DNA from: Gallionellaceae bacterium
Lineage (GTDB): Bacteria > Pseudomonadota > Gammaproteobacteria > Burkholderiales > Gallionellaceae
Direction of reading: 5' to 3'
DNA: 64,000 bases
Assembly (NCBI GenBank): GCA_027448945.1
Contig: DAIDMQ010000016.1
Span: 62,001-126,000 of the forward strand
The position numbers and the translations under genes were made by a program. The notes beneath the pieces were generated by a model. It searched no databases. It was given only the letters and a program-made list of their open reading frames with translations, and was not told the origin of the DNA. This document shows, piece after piece, positions 16,487 through 25,332 of the stretch; the stretch's first letter is position 1, and each line of letters starts with the position of its first letter.

Positions 16487-17419
16487 ATGTATCTGAAGCA
16501 TTTTGGTTTGCTCGAACAGCCCTTCGGGCTGACACCTGATACCAGTTTCTTTTACGCCTGCTCCAGTTATCAGGAAGCGCTTAATACGCTGCTGATCGCG
16601 GCGCGTAACGGCGAGGGTTTTATCAAAATTACGGGCGAGGTGGGCAACGGGAAGACACTGTTGTGTCGCAAGTTTCTCGCAGCGTTGAATCCGGCACGCA
16701 CGCCGGTTACGCAAGGCACGGAAAATGCCGTAGCCAAATCAGATCCGCGTTTCATGATCGCGTATATCCCAAATCCCTATTTAGAACCACGTAGTTTGCT
16801 GATGGCGATGGCCGAACAGTTCGGTGTCGATGTCACCAACCTAAGCGATCAGCACCAGTTGCTCAAGGCGCTCACCCTCAGCTTGCTGGAATGCGCACGC
16901 AAAGGACAGCGCGCGATTGTGTGTTTGGATGAAGCGCAAGCCATGCCGCTCGCGAGTTTGGAGGTGCTGAGGCTGTTGACGAATTTGGAGACTGAGAAGC
17001 GCAAATTGCTACAAGTGGTTTTATTCGGTCAGCCCGAGTTGGATGAACACCTGCGCCAGCATGCGATACGTCAGTTGCGCCAACGCATCACTTTCCAGCA
17101 TCAGTTGATGGGCTTGCAGCAAGATGAGTTGGACCGCTATCTGCGCCATCGTCTGAAGGTTGCCGGATACGCAGGTGAGACATTGTTCAGCAAGGCCGCA
17201 GTATTAAAGCTGCAGCGCATCAGCAAGGGCACTCCCCGGCTCATCAATATTCTCGCCCATAAGGCGATGATGTCGGCGTATGGCGAAGGGCGCCAGCAAG
17301 TGGCTTATAAGCACATAACACTAGCCGCCAAAGATACTCCCGAAGCCGGTCGAGACTGGTTGCTTTGGGGAGCAGGAATTGCAATTGCTGTTTTGCTCGC
17401 GGGGATGGGGTTGTTATGA
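16487..17419 (+). CDS. mshM: MshM, ExeA/GspA-like AAA ATPase
   Basis: A 310-aa inner-membrane-anchored ATPase. Start motif MYLKHFGLLEQPFGLTPD is typical of ExeA/MshM proteins. It has Walker A GEVGNGKT, Walker B AIVCLDEAQ, sensor region LRLLTNLETEKRKLLQVVLF, and a C-terminal transmembrane helix (LLWGAGIAIAVLLAGMGLL). ExeA homologues with GspB help multimerise the secretin at the cell wall; MshM presumably does this for MshL. ATG 16487 lies 1 bp after the mshL stop; the ORF extension to 16397 is not needed. It overlaps mshN by ATGA. Confidence 0.9.
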   Translation: MYLKHFGLLEQPFGLTPDTSFFYACSSYQEALNTLLIAARNGEGFIKITGEVGNGKTLLCRKFLAALNPARTPVTQGTENAVAKSDPRFMIAYIPNPYLEPRSLLMAMAEQFGVDVTNLSDQHQLLKALTLSLLECARKGQRAIVCLDEAQAMPLASLEVLRLLTNLETEKRKLLQVVLFGQPELDEHLRQHAIRQLRQRITFQHQLMGLQQDELDRYLRHRLKVAGYAGETLFSKAAVLKLQRISKGTPRLINILAHKAMMSAYGEGRQQVAYKHITLAAKDTPEAGRDWLLWGAGIAIAVLLAGMGLL

Positions 17420-18468
17420 GCTTGATCAATCAGATGGTGAATCAGATGGAACAGCGTGGTGCGCAACTCGATACGGAAGATTATTTAGTCCGTTCGGTGC
17501 AAATCTCACGAGGCTCATCCAAACTGGTTTGGTGGCTGTTGGCGCTCGCAATAATTGCGGCGATAACGGTGTGGTCCTATGTCAGATATACCACCAAGGT
17601 GCCGGCGCTTATTTCCCGTGCCGAGACGGCAGAGATTCGGCGGCTCACTCAGCCGGTGGTGGCTGTGGCGATACCAGATGCAAGCAGTGCAGTGGTGACA
17701 GCGCCAGTCTTTCAGTTAAGTCTGGATCTCAGCGAGCCAGTATCAAAACTAGCAACAGAGATAGCTCAACCTGTAGTAGCGGAAAAGTTGCCGCAACCAA
17801 AAGTGGTGCGTGAGCATCCATCCAAAGTCGCAAAGGCGGATAAGGTGGCGCTTCCCGCGCCGTTGCCGGCAAGCGAAGGATTACCAGAAAAGAAAATCAG
17901 CACACAGCAAAGAGCTGATACAGCGTTCCGGAAGGGCATAGCCTATATGCAGCAGGGGCGTAGCTCCGAGGCTTTGCAGGAATACCAAACTGCGCTCGCA
18001 CTGGATGCGGGTCACGACAAAGCCCGGCAAGCCTTGGTATTGTTGCTGATTGAAAGCAAGCGCAACACAGAGGCCGAGCAGGTCCTATTGGAAGGCGTTA
18101 GGTTTAATCCCGAAAAATTGGGTTTTGTGATGATGGCAGCCAGACTGCAAGTCGAGCGTGGTGCGATCAATGAAGCTGTGCAGACTTTGGAGTCATCACT
18201 GTCTTACGCCACCGTGCACCCCGAGTATCAGGCCTTCCTGGCTGCGTTGATGCAACGACTACAGCGCCATCAAGAGGCAATCACGCGTTATCAGGCCGCA
18301 TTGACACTTAATCCAGGCAATGGACTTTGGTGGATGGGAGAAGCGATCTCATTGCAGGCGCTGAAACAGAATAAGGATGCCAAGTCTGCCTATCAACATG
18401 CACTTGATTTAAAGAATCTCAGCCCTGATTTGCAACAATACGTGCAGCAAAGACTCAAAGAGCTGTAA
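17416..18468 (+). CDS. mshN: MshN, TPR-containing pilus assembly protein
   Basis: A 350-aa bitopic protein: cytoplasmic N-terminus MSLINQMVNQMEQRG (conserved in MshN/GspB-like proteins), helix LVWWLLALAIIAAITVWSYV, a proline/alanine-rich periplasmic linker, then at least four TPR repeats from about residue 165 (AFRKGIAYMQQGRSSEALQE, ITRYQAALTLNPGNGLWWM). It probably works with MshM. It is the last msh gene; only 17 bp separate its stop from the convergent comF stop, with no terminator hairpin in that gap. Confidence 0.87.
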   Translation: MSLINQMVNQMEQRGAQLDTEDYLVRSVQISRGSSKLVWWLLALAIIAAITVWSYVRYTTKVPALISRAETAEIRRLTQPVVAVAIPDASSAVVTAPVFQLSLDLSEPVSKLATEIAQPVVAEKLPQPKVVREHPSKVAKADKVALPAPLPASEGLPEKKISTQQRADTAFRKGIAYMQQGRSSEALQEYQTALALDAGHDKARQALVLLLIESKRNTEAEQVLLEGVRFNPEKLGFVMMAARLQVERGAINEAVQTLESSLSYATVHPEYQAFLAALMQRLQRHQEAITRYQAALTLNPGNGLWWMGEAISLQALKQNKDAKSAYQHALDLKNLSPDLQQYVQQRLKEL

Positions 18469-18485
18469 CGATTAATGGTCTAGAT

Positions 18486-19202
18486 TCAACCGTGCCGTAT
18501 CGTTCTGGCAACCACCCAAGTCTCTATATGGTTTGCGCCCTGATTGGCGGCAGCCTTGGCGAGTGCGTTCAGGCTGGCTCCGCTGGTATATACATCGTCC
18601 ACCAATACAACCTTGCGACCCATTAGTGAGACATCGCAGGCAAAAGCCTCGCGCATATTTTTACCGCGCGCTTTGTAGGGCAGCGAGGATTGCGAGGCGG
18701 TATCACGTACGCGTTTACATACATCTGAAAGCAACGCAATATCCAATCGTTTGGACAAACTGCGCGCCAATAGTAATGTTTGGTTATAGCCGCGCTGCCT
18801 AAGCTTATTGGGATGCAAAGGCATAGGAATGATGCAATCGGGTAATTCGTCTGTGGGAATGCGTAGTGCTAGGCGAGTGGCAAAGGCATCTGCCAAAGCT
18901 AGTTGGTCTCCATACTTGAGCTGCTGTATCAGTTTGTTGACGGGGAAGGTGTAAGCGTAAAGCGCTGTGCTGCGGTCGAACCTGGGCGGGTTGCTCAGAC
19001 AGTGGCCGCAGATCTCGCCGCTGGTCAAAGGCAGCGCGCAATGCCTGCAGGACGGGCCGCGCAAATATGGGAGCGAGCGCTCGCAGTCCTCGCACCACAA
19101 GCCCGCATCGCTCATGACTCCGCATAAGAGGCAGGGCTGCACAGGGATGGCTTGCTTAAATAATAGGCCGGCGTTCAGTTTAATCGACGCTAAAATTGAC
19201 AA
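18486..19202 (-). CDS. comF: ComF family phosphoribosyltransferase-like protein
   Basis: A 238-aa double-zinc-finger plus PRTase-fold protein required for natural transformation in several bacteria, where it acts in the cytoplasm on incoming ssDNA. N-terminal CxxC pairs (CLLCG, CEDCE, CRHC, CGHC) form the zinc domain; the PRPP-type motif [13 protein letters not shown] sits near the C-terminus, and [19 protein letters not shown] is the ComF signature. Start ATG 19202. It is divergent from bioB (59-bp gap) and reads towards the pilus locus and, 18 kb on, trmL. Confidence 0.92.
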   Translation of the reverse strand: MSILASIKLNAGLLFKQAIPVQPCLLCGVMSDAGLWCEDCERSLPYLRGPSCRHCALPLTSGEICGHCLSNPPRFDRSTALYAYTFPVNKLIQQLKYGDQLALADAFATRLALRIPTDELPDCIIPMPLHPNKLRQRGYNQTLLLARSLSKRLDIALLSDVCKRVRDTASQSSLPYKARGKNMREAFACDVSLMGRKVVLVDDVYTSGASLNALAKAAANQGANHIETWVVARTIRHG

Positions 19203-19261
19203 GGTCTTGTCCTTTCAAGGATGATGCCGCGCTGTTTCAATCATATCGGGTAGCCAACTTC

Positions 19262-20257
19262 ATGAACACTCAAACTATAGAATTCATACGTCCTGTCAAA
19301 CGCGACACTGCGCCTAAGCGCTGGCCGGTAGAGGACGTTGAAGCCCTGTTCAGTCTGCCCTTCGCGGATCTGATGTTTCGCGCCCAACAAGTGCATAGAG
19401 AACACTTCGATGCAAATGCAGTGCAATTATCTACCTTGTTGTCTATCAAAACGGGTGGTTGTTCGGAGGATTGTGGCTATTGCCCGCAATCGGCCTTCCA
19501 TGATACCGGCGTAGAGAATCGCAAGATGCTGGAAGTGGAAGAAGTGGTGCGCGCGGCTAAAGCTGCACAGGATCAAGGTGCGAACCGATTCTGTATGGGG
19601 GCAGCATGGCGCGAACCTGGCGAAGGAGATATGGAAGCTGTGGTCGAGATGGTCAAGGCAGTACGCGGTCTGGGCATGGAGACATGCGCGACACTGGGCA
19701 TGTTGAATGACCAGCAGACCGAACAATTGCGTGTGGCAGGTCTGGATTACTACAACCACAATATCGATACTGCGCCTGAATTCTATGGCGACATCATCAG
19801 CACCCGCGATTATCAAGATCGCCTGGATACGCTGGATCGCGTTCGTAAGGCGGGTATGCATGTATGCAGCGGCGGTATCGTCGGTATGGGCGAAAACCTC
19901 ACGCAACGCGCGGGGCTGGTCGCACAACTGGCGAACATGGAACCCTATCCCGAGAGTGTGCCGATCAACAATCTCGTCAAGGTGGAGGGTACGCCGCTCG
20001 CCGGTCAACCCGACCTCGATCCTCTGGATTTCGTGCGCACCATCGCGGTAGCGCGCATCACTATGCCGACTGCGCGTGTGCGTCTCTCGGCGGGTCGTCA
20101 GCAGATGTCGGATGCCGTGCAAACTTTGTGTTTTCTCGCTGGTGCGAACTCTATCTTTTACGGTGAGCAACTGCTGACGACAGGAAATCCTGAAGCAGAA
20201 CGCGATCGTGCATTGCTTGATAAACTGGGCATGTACCCCTTTGCGGACAAACATTAG
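19262..20257 (+). CDS. bioB: Biotin synthase BioB
   Basis: Radical-SAM enzyme inserting sulfur into dethiobiotin to make biotin, the last step of the pathway. At 331 aa it has the usual length. The radical-SAM cluster motif is CSEDCGYC; further signatures are [34 protein letters not shown] and [15 protein letters not shown] chose ATG 19262 (MNTQTIEFI) rather than the upstream ORF start at 19196, which would read into the comF promoter region. The first gene of bioB-F-H-C-D; its stop overlaps the bioF GTG by one base. Confidence 0.97.
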   Translation: MNTQTIEFIRPVKRDTAPKRWPVEDVEALFSLPFADLMFRAQQVHREHFDANAVQLSTLLSIKTGGCSEDCGYCPQSAFHDTGVENRKMLEVEEVVRAAKAAQDQGANRFCMGAAWREPGEGDMEAVVEMVKAVRGLGMETCATLGMLNDQQTEQLRVAGLDYYNHNIDTAPEFYGDIISTRDYQDRLDTLDRVRKAGMHVCSGGIVGMGENLTQRAGLVAQLANMEPYPESVPINNLVKVEGTPLAGQPDLDPLDFVRTIAVARITMPTARVRLSAGRQQMSDAVQTLCFLAGANSIFYGEQLLTTGNPEAERDRALLDKLGMYPFADKH

Positions 20258-21411
20258 TGGTCTTTGCAGCACTGCAAACTGAGCTGGATGAACGCGCAAC
20301 CGCAGGTTTGTTGCGCACTCGGCGGACGCTAGAAAGCCCCCAGTCGCCCCGCATCATCGTCGACGGCAAGCCATATCTGGCTTTCTGTAGCAATGATTAC
20401 CTGGGGCTGGCCAACGAGGATGGCATCGCGGGTGCGCTACAAAAAGGCGCCGAGCAGTGGGGCGTAGGCGCCGGAGCGGCACATTTGGTGAGCGGGCATT
20501 TCGCTGCGCACGAGCAATTGGAATGGGAGCTTGCGAAATTCGTGCACAAGCCCGCCGCACTGTTGTTCTCCACTGGTTACATGGCAAATTTGGGCGTGGT
20601 CCAGGCCCTAGTCGGACGTGGTGATACGGTGTTCGCCGACAAGCTTAACCATGCCTCATTGAACGATGCGATGCTGTTGTCGCGTGCCGATGTGCAACGT
20701 TATCGCCATAACGACATGGCGCAGTTGGAATCGCAAATGCAGTGCGCCACCAGCGGTAGAAAACTCATCATCACCGACGCGGTGTTCAGCATGGATGGTG
20801 ATATTGCAGCCCTACCAGAACTGCTTGCGCTTTGTGAAAGTTATGACGCATGGCTGCTGGTCGATGACGCGCATGGTTTTGGCGTGTTGGGCGAGCAAGG
20901 CAGCGGTTCGCTTGCGCATTCCGATCTCGACTCACCCCGGATCATCTATATGGCGACCTTGGGCAAAGCCGCCGGCGTATTTGGCGCGTTTGTTGCTGCC
21001 GAGCAAGTCGTCATAGACACGCTGGTGAATCATGCGCGCAGCTATGTCTATACCACCGCCACGCCGCCTGCTTTGTCGGTGGCACTCTCGGAAAGTCTGC
21101 GATTGATAAAAGCGGGCGATGACAGACGCGCACATTTGCAAGCACTCATCGCGCAACTGCGTAGCGGGCTATCCGATTTGCCGTGGTCGCTGATGCCTTC
21201 TGCGACGGCAATACAGCCTTTGCTGATAGGCGATAACAAGCAGGCATTGGCATTGAGCGAGGGATTGCGTGCGAGGGGCATCTGGGTCGCGGCGATACGC
21301 CCCCCTACAGTACCTGAAGGCACGGCAAGATTACGCATCACCTTGTCTGCTGCGCATACTGCGGCAGATGTATCGGCCCTGATTGGAGCGCTGCATGAGC
21401 TTGCACGTTGA
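20257..21411 (+). CDS. bioF: 8-amino-7-oxononanoate synthase BioF
   Basis: PLP enzyme condensing pimeloyl-ACP (or -CoA) with L-alanine to give KAPA. 384 aa. GTG start at 20257 overlaps the bioB TAG. Motifs: FCSNDYLGLANE at the N-terminus, GAGAAHLVSGHFAAHEQLE, the cofactor-binding LLVDDAHGFGVLG, and the Schiff-base lysine region MATLGKAAGVFGAF. Together with BioH and BioC in the operon this supports the ACP-methyl ester route to pimelate. Confidence 0.96.
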   Translation: MVFAALQTELDERATAGLLRTRRTLESPQSPRIIVDGKPYLAFCSNDYLGLANEDGIAGALQKGAEQWGVGAGAAHLVSGHFAAHEQLEWELAKFVHKPAALLFSTGYMANLGVVQALVGRGDTVFADKLNHASLNDAMLLSRADVQRYRHNDMAQLESQMQCATSGRKLIITDAVFSMDGDIAALPELLALCESYDAWLLVDDAHGFGVLGEQGSGSLAHSDLDSPRIIYMATLGKAAGVFGAFVAAEQVVIDTLVNHARSYVYTTATPPALSVALSESLRLIKAGDDRRAHLQALIAQLRSGLSDLPWSLMPSATAIQPLLIGDNKQALALSEGLRARGIWVAAIRPPTVPEGTARLRITLSAAHTAADVSALIGALHELAR

Positions 21412-22258
21412 GGTCTATGGGCAGGGCGAACCTTTGGTCATGTTGCATGGCTGGGGTATGCATGGTGGCATGTGGGGCAGGGGCGTAGCCAAGCTTGCGG
21501 AAACAAATAGCGTGCATGTGGTCGACTTGCCGGGGCACGGGTTTAATGCAGGAAAGAGTGCAGGGTCAAAGGAGGATGGGCAAAACGAGAAGAGCGAAGA
21601 AGGAGGGGGAAAGGGAACCCCACCCGAGTCGCAGTTACCCCTCTCACTTCTTCATTCCCCCTTTTCTTTAGACGCAATCACGGAAGCGTTATGCGCGGAG
21701 TTTAGCGATCCCGTCAAGCTCTGCGGTTGGTCGTTGGGCGGGCAGATCGCACTGCATTGGGCGAGGCGTGAACCGCAAAAAATCCAGCGTTTGATCCTGG
21801 TCTCAAGCACACCATGTTTTGTACGCCAAGGTGATTGGGATTGCGCGATGGAAGCCGAGATATTGGCCGGATTCGCTGCCGCGCTTACTGAGAATTACGC
21901 GATGACACTGCGCCGCTTCTTGGCACTGCAAGTGCGCGGGAGCGAAGGTGAGCGTGAGTTGCTGGCGAGTCTGCGTGCGGCATTGTTCAGTCGCGGCGAA
22001 CCTGATTTTGCAGCCCTGCAAGCCGGCTTGGATATTCTGCGTGACAGTGATCAGCGCAAGGAATTGGCCGGTATTGAACAGGCCACATTAATCATCGCGG
22101 GGGAGCGTGATACCCTCACCCCGTTAGCCGCCTCGGCTTACATGGCGAACAAGATGCCGAATGCACGTTTGGCCGAAATCAAGGGCGCAGCACACGCGCC
22201 ATTTTTGTCGCATCCCGAGATCGTTGTTCAACACATAAAAGACTTCATGTATGGATGA
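21395..22258 (+). CDS. bioH: Pimeloyl-ACP methyl ester carboxylesterase BioH (with an insertion)
   Basis: Alpha/beta-hydrolase that removes the methyl ester from pimeloyl-ACP methyl ester, ending BioC-protected chain elongation. 287 aa, longer than the usual 255. Oxyanion HGWGMHGGMWG, nucleophile elbow GWSLGG, acid residue region IIAGERDTLTPL, and catalytic His in GAAHAPFLSHPE. About 34 extra low-complexity residues (from GKSAGSKEDGQNEK on) sit between DLPGHGFNAG and SLDAITEAL, at a surface position before the nucleophile. ATG 21395 overlaps the bioF end by 17 bp; the stop overlaps the bioC start. Confidence 0.92.
   Translation: MSLHVEVYGQGEPLVMLHGWGMHGGMWGRGVAKLAETNSVHVVDLPGHGFNAGKSAGSKEDGQNEKSEEGGGKGTPPESQLPLSLLHSPFSLDAITEALCAEFSDPVKLCGWSLGGQIALHWARREPQKIQRLILVSSTPCFVRQGDWDCAMEAEILAGFAAALTENYAMTLRRFLALQVRGSEGERELLASLRAALFSRGEPDFAALQAGLDILRDSDQRKELAGIEQATLIIAGERDTLTPLAASAYMANKMPNARLAEIKGAAHAPFLSHPEIVVQHIKDFMYG
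21551..21670 (+). repeat. Strand-asymmetric in-frame insert inside bioH
   Basis: The first half is almost pure purine (AAGAAGGAGGGGGAAAGGGA), the second half pyrimidine-rich with TTCTTCATTCCCCC. AGGGGGAA and TTCCCCCT can pair, so this looks like a degenerate hairpin element that entered bioH in frame. Base composition is unlike the flanking codons. Its exact borders cannot be fixed from one copy. Confidence 0.5.
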
Positions 22259-23120
22259 ATTTGAAATTGATAAACGTGCCATGCGCAACGCATTCAGCAA
22301 AGCGGCGCACACCTACGATGAGGCGGCAGTGCTGCAACGCGAGGTATGCAGCCGCATGTTGGAGCGATTGGAGTACATCAAGCTGCAACCGCAACGTATC
22401 CTTGACGCGGGCAGCGGCACGGGCTGGGGAACCCGGCAACTGATGGCTAAATATCCGGGTGCACAAATGATTTCTTTGGACATCGCCATCGGCATGTTGC
22501 AGGCCGCACGCGGACAGACGGGATGGTGGCAGAAAATATTCAGCAGCCAGCAGGCGGCGATGCTGTGTGCCGACGTCGAAGCACTGCCCATCGCATCCAA
22601 TAGTTTGGAACTGGTCTGGTCGAATCTGGCGGTGCAGTGGTGTAACGACCTGCCCGCGACCATCGTCGGTCTGCACCGTGTGTTGAAGGTCGATGGCTTG
22701 CTGATGTTCAGTACCTTTGGCCCCGATACGCTCAAAGAACTACGCCAGGCCTTTCATGGCGTGGATACACACAACCATCTGAATCGTTTCGCCGACATGC
22801 ACGACATAGGCGACATGTTGTCCCACGGTGGTTTTGCCGAGCCCGTGATGGACATGGAATATCTGACGCTTACCTATGAGGATGTGCGCTCGGTGTTGCA
22901 TGATTTGAAAGCCATAGGCGCGAACAATGCCACGGCAGGGCGGAGTCAGGGCTTGATGGGCAAGCAGGCTTGGAAGTCACTGGTGGAGAATTACGAAGCC
23001 CTGCGCAAGGACGGCAAGTTGCCCGCCACGTATGAAGTCATCTACGGACATGCTTGGAAACCCCAGGCAAAAAAACTGGCGGATGGGCGCGCCATTATCA
23101 AAACGGATTTCAAATTGTGA
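22251..23120 (+). CDS. bioC: Malonyl-ACP O-methyltransferase BioC
   Basis: SAM-dependent methyltransferase that methyl-esterifies malonyl-ACP (or -CoA), priming pimelate synthesis through the fatty acid machinery. 289 aa. N-terminal RAMRNAFSKAAHTYDEAAVL is the BioC signature; SAM motif I is ILDAGSGTGWGTRQL; motif IV region is LELVWSNLAVQWCNDLP; MFSTFGPDTLKELRQAF is also highly conserved. The start overlaps the bioH stop by 8 bp. After bioC comes a repeat-bearing 125-bp gap before bioD. Confidence 0.95.
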   Translation: MDEFEIDKRAMRNAFSKAAHTYDEAAVLQREVCSRMLERLEYIKLQPQRILDAGSGTGWGTRQLMAKYPGAQMISLDIAIGMLQAARGQTGWWQKIFSSQQAAMLCADVEALPIASNSLELVWSNLAVQWCNDLPATIVGLHRVLKVDGLLMFSTFGPDTLKELRQAFHGVDTHNHLNRFADMHDIGDMLSHGGFAEPVMDMEYLTLTYEDVRSVLHDLKAIGANNATAGRSQGLMGKQAWKSLVENYEALRKDGKLPATYEVIYGHAWKPQAKKLADGRAIIKTDFKL

Positions 23121-23161
23121 GTAGCGGCTACTACGACAATAAGTACAAAGCAAAGATGGCA

Positions 23162-23221
23162 CGCGGAGGGCGCGGAGTGAGGGGATTTATTCAGCGTGAG
23201 CAAATCTCGGCGTCCTCCGCG
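23162..23221. repeat. Imperfect inverted repeat between bioC and bioD
   Basis: CGCGGAGGGCGCGGAG (23162-23177) and CTCGGCGTCCTCCGCG (23206-23221) are complementary at 14 of 16 positions, with a 28-nt spacer. No T-run follows. It resembles the dispersed CGCGGAG-type hairpin repeats of proteobacterial genomes and could act on mRNA stability within the bio operon. Only one copy is in the window. Confidence 0.55.
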
Positions 23222-23245
23222 CGAACTGTTTTTTAGGGTGGCGAT

Positions 23246-23923
23246 ATGAGTTACTTCATCACCGGCACCGACACGGGCGTGGGCAAAACGCTGATTAGCT
23301 GCGCGCTGCTGCAAGCCTTTGCGGATAAGGGTTTACGCACGGTGGGCATGAAGCCCGTGGCAGCCGGGGTGGATGCCGATGGCGTGAATGAAGATGTGAA
23401 GCTGCTTGCATCTGCGAGTTCGGTACACTCAGATTTGGCTTTGACCAATCCTTACTCCTTTACCGCTGCCATTGCACCGCACATCGCTGCCACACGTGAA
23501 AATAGAAGCATCTCCATTGCGCACATCATCGACTGTTATCAACAACTGGCTCTGGTGGCGGATGTGGTTATCATCGAAGGTGTAGGCGGCTACTGCGTGC
23601 CTTTGAACGACAGCGAAGATACGGCGATGCTGGCAACCCAACTGGGCTTGCCTGTGATCCTGGTGGTTGGCATGCGTTTGGGATGTCTCAATCATGCGCT
23701 GTTGACACTGCGCGAGATCGAGCGCAGTGGCTTAGAATGCAGGGCTTGGGTGGCGAATGTGGTCGATGCGGACATGGGTGCATTGGCGGAAAACATTGCC
23801 TCGCTAAAAGAGCGTATCGCTGCACCTATGCTGGGCGTGGTGCAGTTTCAAGCCGAGGTCGATGTGCAGCGTGTAGTCGCATCTTTGGATATAAGTTTGT
23901 TGGGCGTGGCGTTAAGAGGGTAG
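23246..23923 (+). CDS. bioD: Dethiobiotin synthetase BioD
   Basis: ATP-dependent carboxylase closing the ureido ring of DAPA to give dethiobiotin. 225 aa. P-loop GTDTGVGKT at the N-terminus; MKPVAAG is the conserved substrate lysine region; VIIEGVGGYCVPL matches the family motif EGAGGxxxPL with a Gly-to-Val change. RBS TTAGGGTGG precedes ATG 23246. Last gene of the biotin cluster; the next gene begins directly after its stop. Confidence 0.95.
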   Translation: MSYFITGTDTGVGKTLISCALLQAFADKGLRTVGMKPVAAGVDADGVNEDVKLLASASSVHSDLALTNPYSFTAAIAPHIAATRENRSISIAHIIDCYQQLALVADVVIIEGVGGYCVPLNDSEDTAMLATQLGLPVILVVGMRLGCLNHALLTLREIERSGLECRAWVANVVDADMGALAENIASLKERIAAPMLGVVQFQAEVDVQRVVASLDISLLGVALRG

Positions 23924-24634
23924 ATGAGCGATTTCAGTCTATATGCGGTGTTTGTGGTTGGCCTGCTCGGTGGCGTGCATTGCCTCGGTATGTGCGGCAG
24001 TATCGTGGGTATGTTCACAACCCAGTTGCCTGCAAACAAGACGCGCTGGCCCTTCCATCTTGCATACAGCACTGGGCGGATCACTAGCTATGCGATCGCG
24101 GGGGGATTAGTGGGTGCGATAGGCCAAGCGGGAATGCTGATGCGTGATCAAGTGCCCGTGCAACATTTGTTGTTTGCGCTGTCCAGTTTGATGCTGATTG
24201 TGTTGGGGCTGTATCTGGCGGGCATATGGAGCGCAGTGCGGCGCATAGAGGGAATGGGACGTGGCTTATGGCAACGCATACAGCCCTATACCCGACGACT
24301 ATTGCCCGTCACCACATTGCCGCGCGCCTTGGCTCTGGGCGCGTTGTGGGGTTGGTTGCCATGCGGTTTGGTATATAGCGTGCTGGTGACCGGACTTGCG
24401 TCAGGCAGCGCCCAACAAGGCGCGCTGATCATGGCGGCCTTTGGATTGGGCACCCTGCCCAATCTTCTGCTGATCGGCATGTTCTGGGAGCGTATCCGCC
24501 ATCTGGTGCAAGCGCCGCGTGTACGCATGACGGCAGGATTGATCGTTGCTGGTTTCGGCATTTATGGTCTAATCAAAGTCGGCTACACCTTCTACATCAA
24601 TGGTTGGGCAGGTGCTTGTCATGTGGCGGCATAA
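23924..24634 (+). CDS. TauE/SafE (UreH-like) family membrane protein
   Basis: A 236-aa polytopic inner-membrane protein with about six helices. The N-terminal motif GLLGGVHCLGMCGSIVGMF and the internal repeat ALGALWGWLPCGLVYSVLV are the paired half-motifs of the DsbD/UreH_2-like sulfite exporter TauE/SafE group. The conserved Cys residues in both suggest metal or thiol chemistry, and relatives often sit in cytochrome oxidase or copper maturation clusters. The SCO gene downstream supports a copper/oxidase role here, but substrate is unknown. Begins right after the bioD stop. Confidence 0.8.
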   Translation: MSDFSLYAVFVVGLLGGVHCLGMCGSIVGMFTTQLPANKTRWPFHLAYSTGRITSYAIAGGLVGAIGQAGMLMRDQVPVQHLLFALSSLMLIVLGLYLAGIWSAVRRIEGMGRGLWQRIQPYTRRLLPVTTLPRALALGALWGWLPCGLVYSVLVTGLASGSAQQGALIMAAFGLGTLPNLLLIGMFWERIRHLVQAPRVRMTAGLIVAGFGIYGLIKVGYTFYINGWAGACHVAA

Positions 24635-24702
24635 ACCGCTGCGAGATGATTTTCTTTGCGCGCCCAGTCTGGCTTGCCAGTATTGATTTTAGGAGAAGTG
24701 AA

Positions 24703-25281
24703 TTGCGTCACATCATCGTTTTGATCCTCATGTTTTTTTTGGTCGCTTGCGAAGAGCCCAAGTTGCCTTCCCCATTCCACGCCAGTGAAGTGAGCGGCAA
24801 GCTGACGCAGGCGGATTTTCATCTCAACGATCCGCAAAATCAGTCGCGTAGTCTGGCTGATTATCGCGGCAAGATCGTTTTGCTGTTTTTCGGTTACATC
24901 CACTGTCCTGATGTATGTCCGACCACTTTGGCAGACATGGCGCAAGCGATGAGTATGCTGGGTAAGGATGCCGACAAGGTGCAGGTGTTGTTCGTTACGG
25001 TCGATCCCGAGCGCGACACGCGTGAGTTGCTGGCCAAATACGTACCCGCATTCGACTCGCGTTTCATCGGTCTGTCTGGTGATATGCAAGCCACGGCACA
25101 AGCAGCGCAAGCCTTTGGGGTGAGCTATGCCAAACAGCCGAGCAAGACCGGTTACAACATCGATCACAGCGCGGGTACTTACATTATTGACGGCAACGGC
25201 AAGGTGAGATTGTTGGCACCTTACGGGCAGCGATCAGAATGGTTAGCGCAAGACATACGGCTGCTGCTTGCATTGCATTGA
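24703..25281 (+). CDS. SCO1/SenC-family copper chaperone (lipoprotein)
   Basis: A 192-aa membrane-anchored thioredoxin-fold protein that delivers copper to the CuA site of cytochrome oxidase. Lipobox LVAC gives an anchored N-terminus. The copper ligands are CPDVCP plus the distal histidine in GYNIDHSAGTYIID. I chose TTG 24703 because it directly follows AGGAGAAGTG and creates a clean lipoprotein signal; the longer ORF from 24604 overlaps the upstream gene. No oxidase gene lies in the window. Confidence 0.92.
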   Translation: MRHIIVLILMFFLVACEEPKLPSPFHASEVSGKLTQADFHLNDPQNQSRSLADYRGKIVLLFFGYIHCPDVCPTTLADMAQAMSMLGKDADKVQVLFVTVDPERDTRELLAKYVPAFDSRFIGLSGDMQATAQAAQAFGVSYAKQPSKTGYNIDHSAGTYIIDGNGKVRLLAPYGQRSEWLAQDIRLLLALH

Positions 25282-25332
25282 ACTGATGTCGCACTGGAGC
25301 GAACTGGCTAGTAAGCCTAAGGGGGTGGGGCG

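Noticed and set aside
497-18485. Direct repeats at the edges of the pilus block (CGATTAA seen at both ends)
   Set aside because: Only 7-8 bp are shared, which is expected by chance and matches part of the duplicated promoter-like element; not enough for an attachment site.
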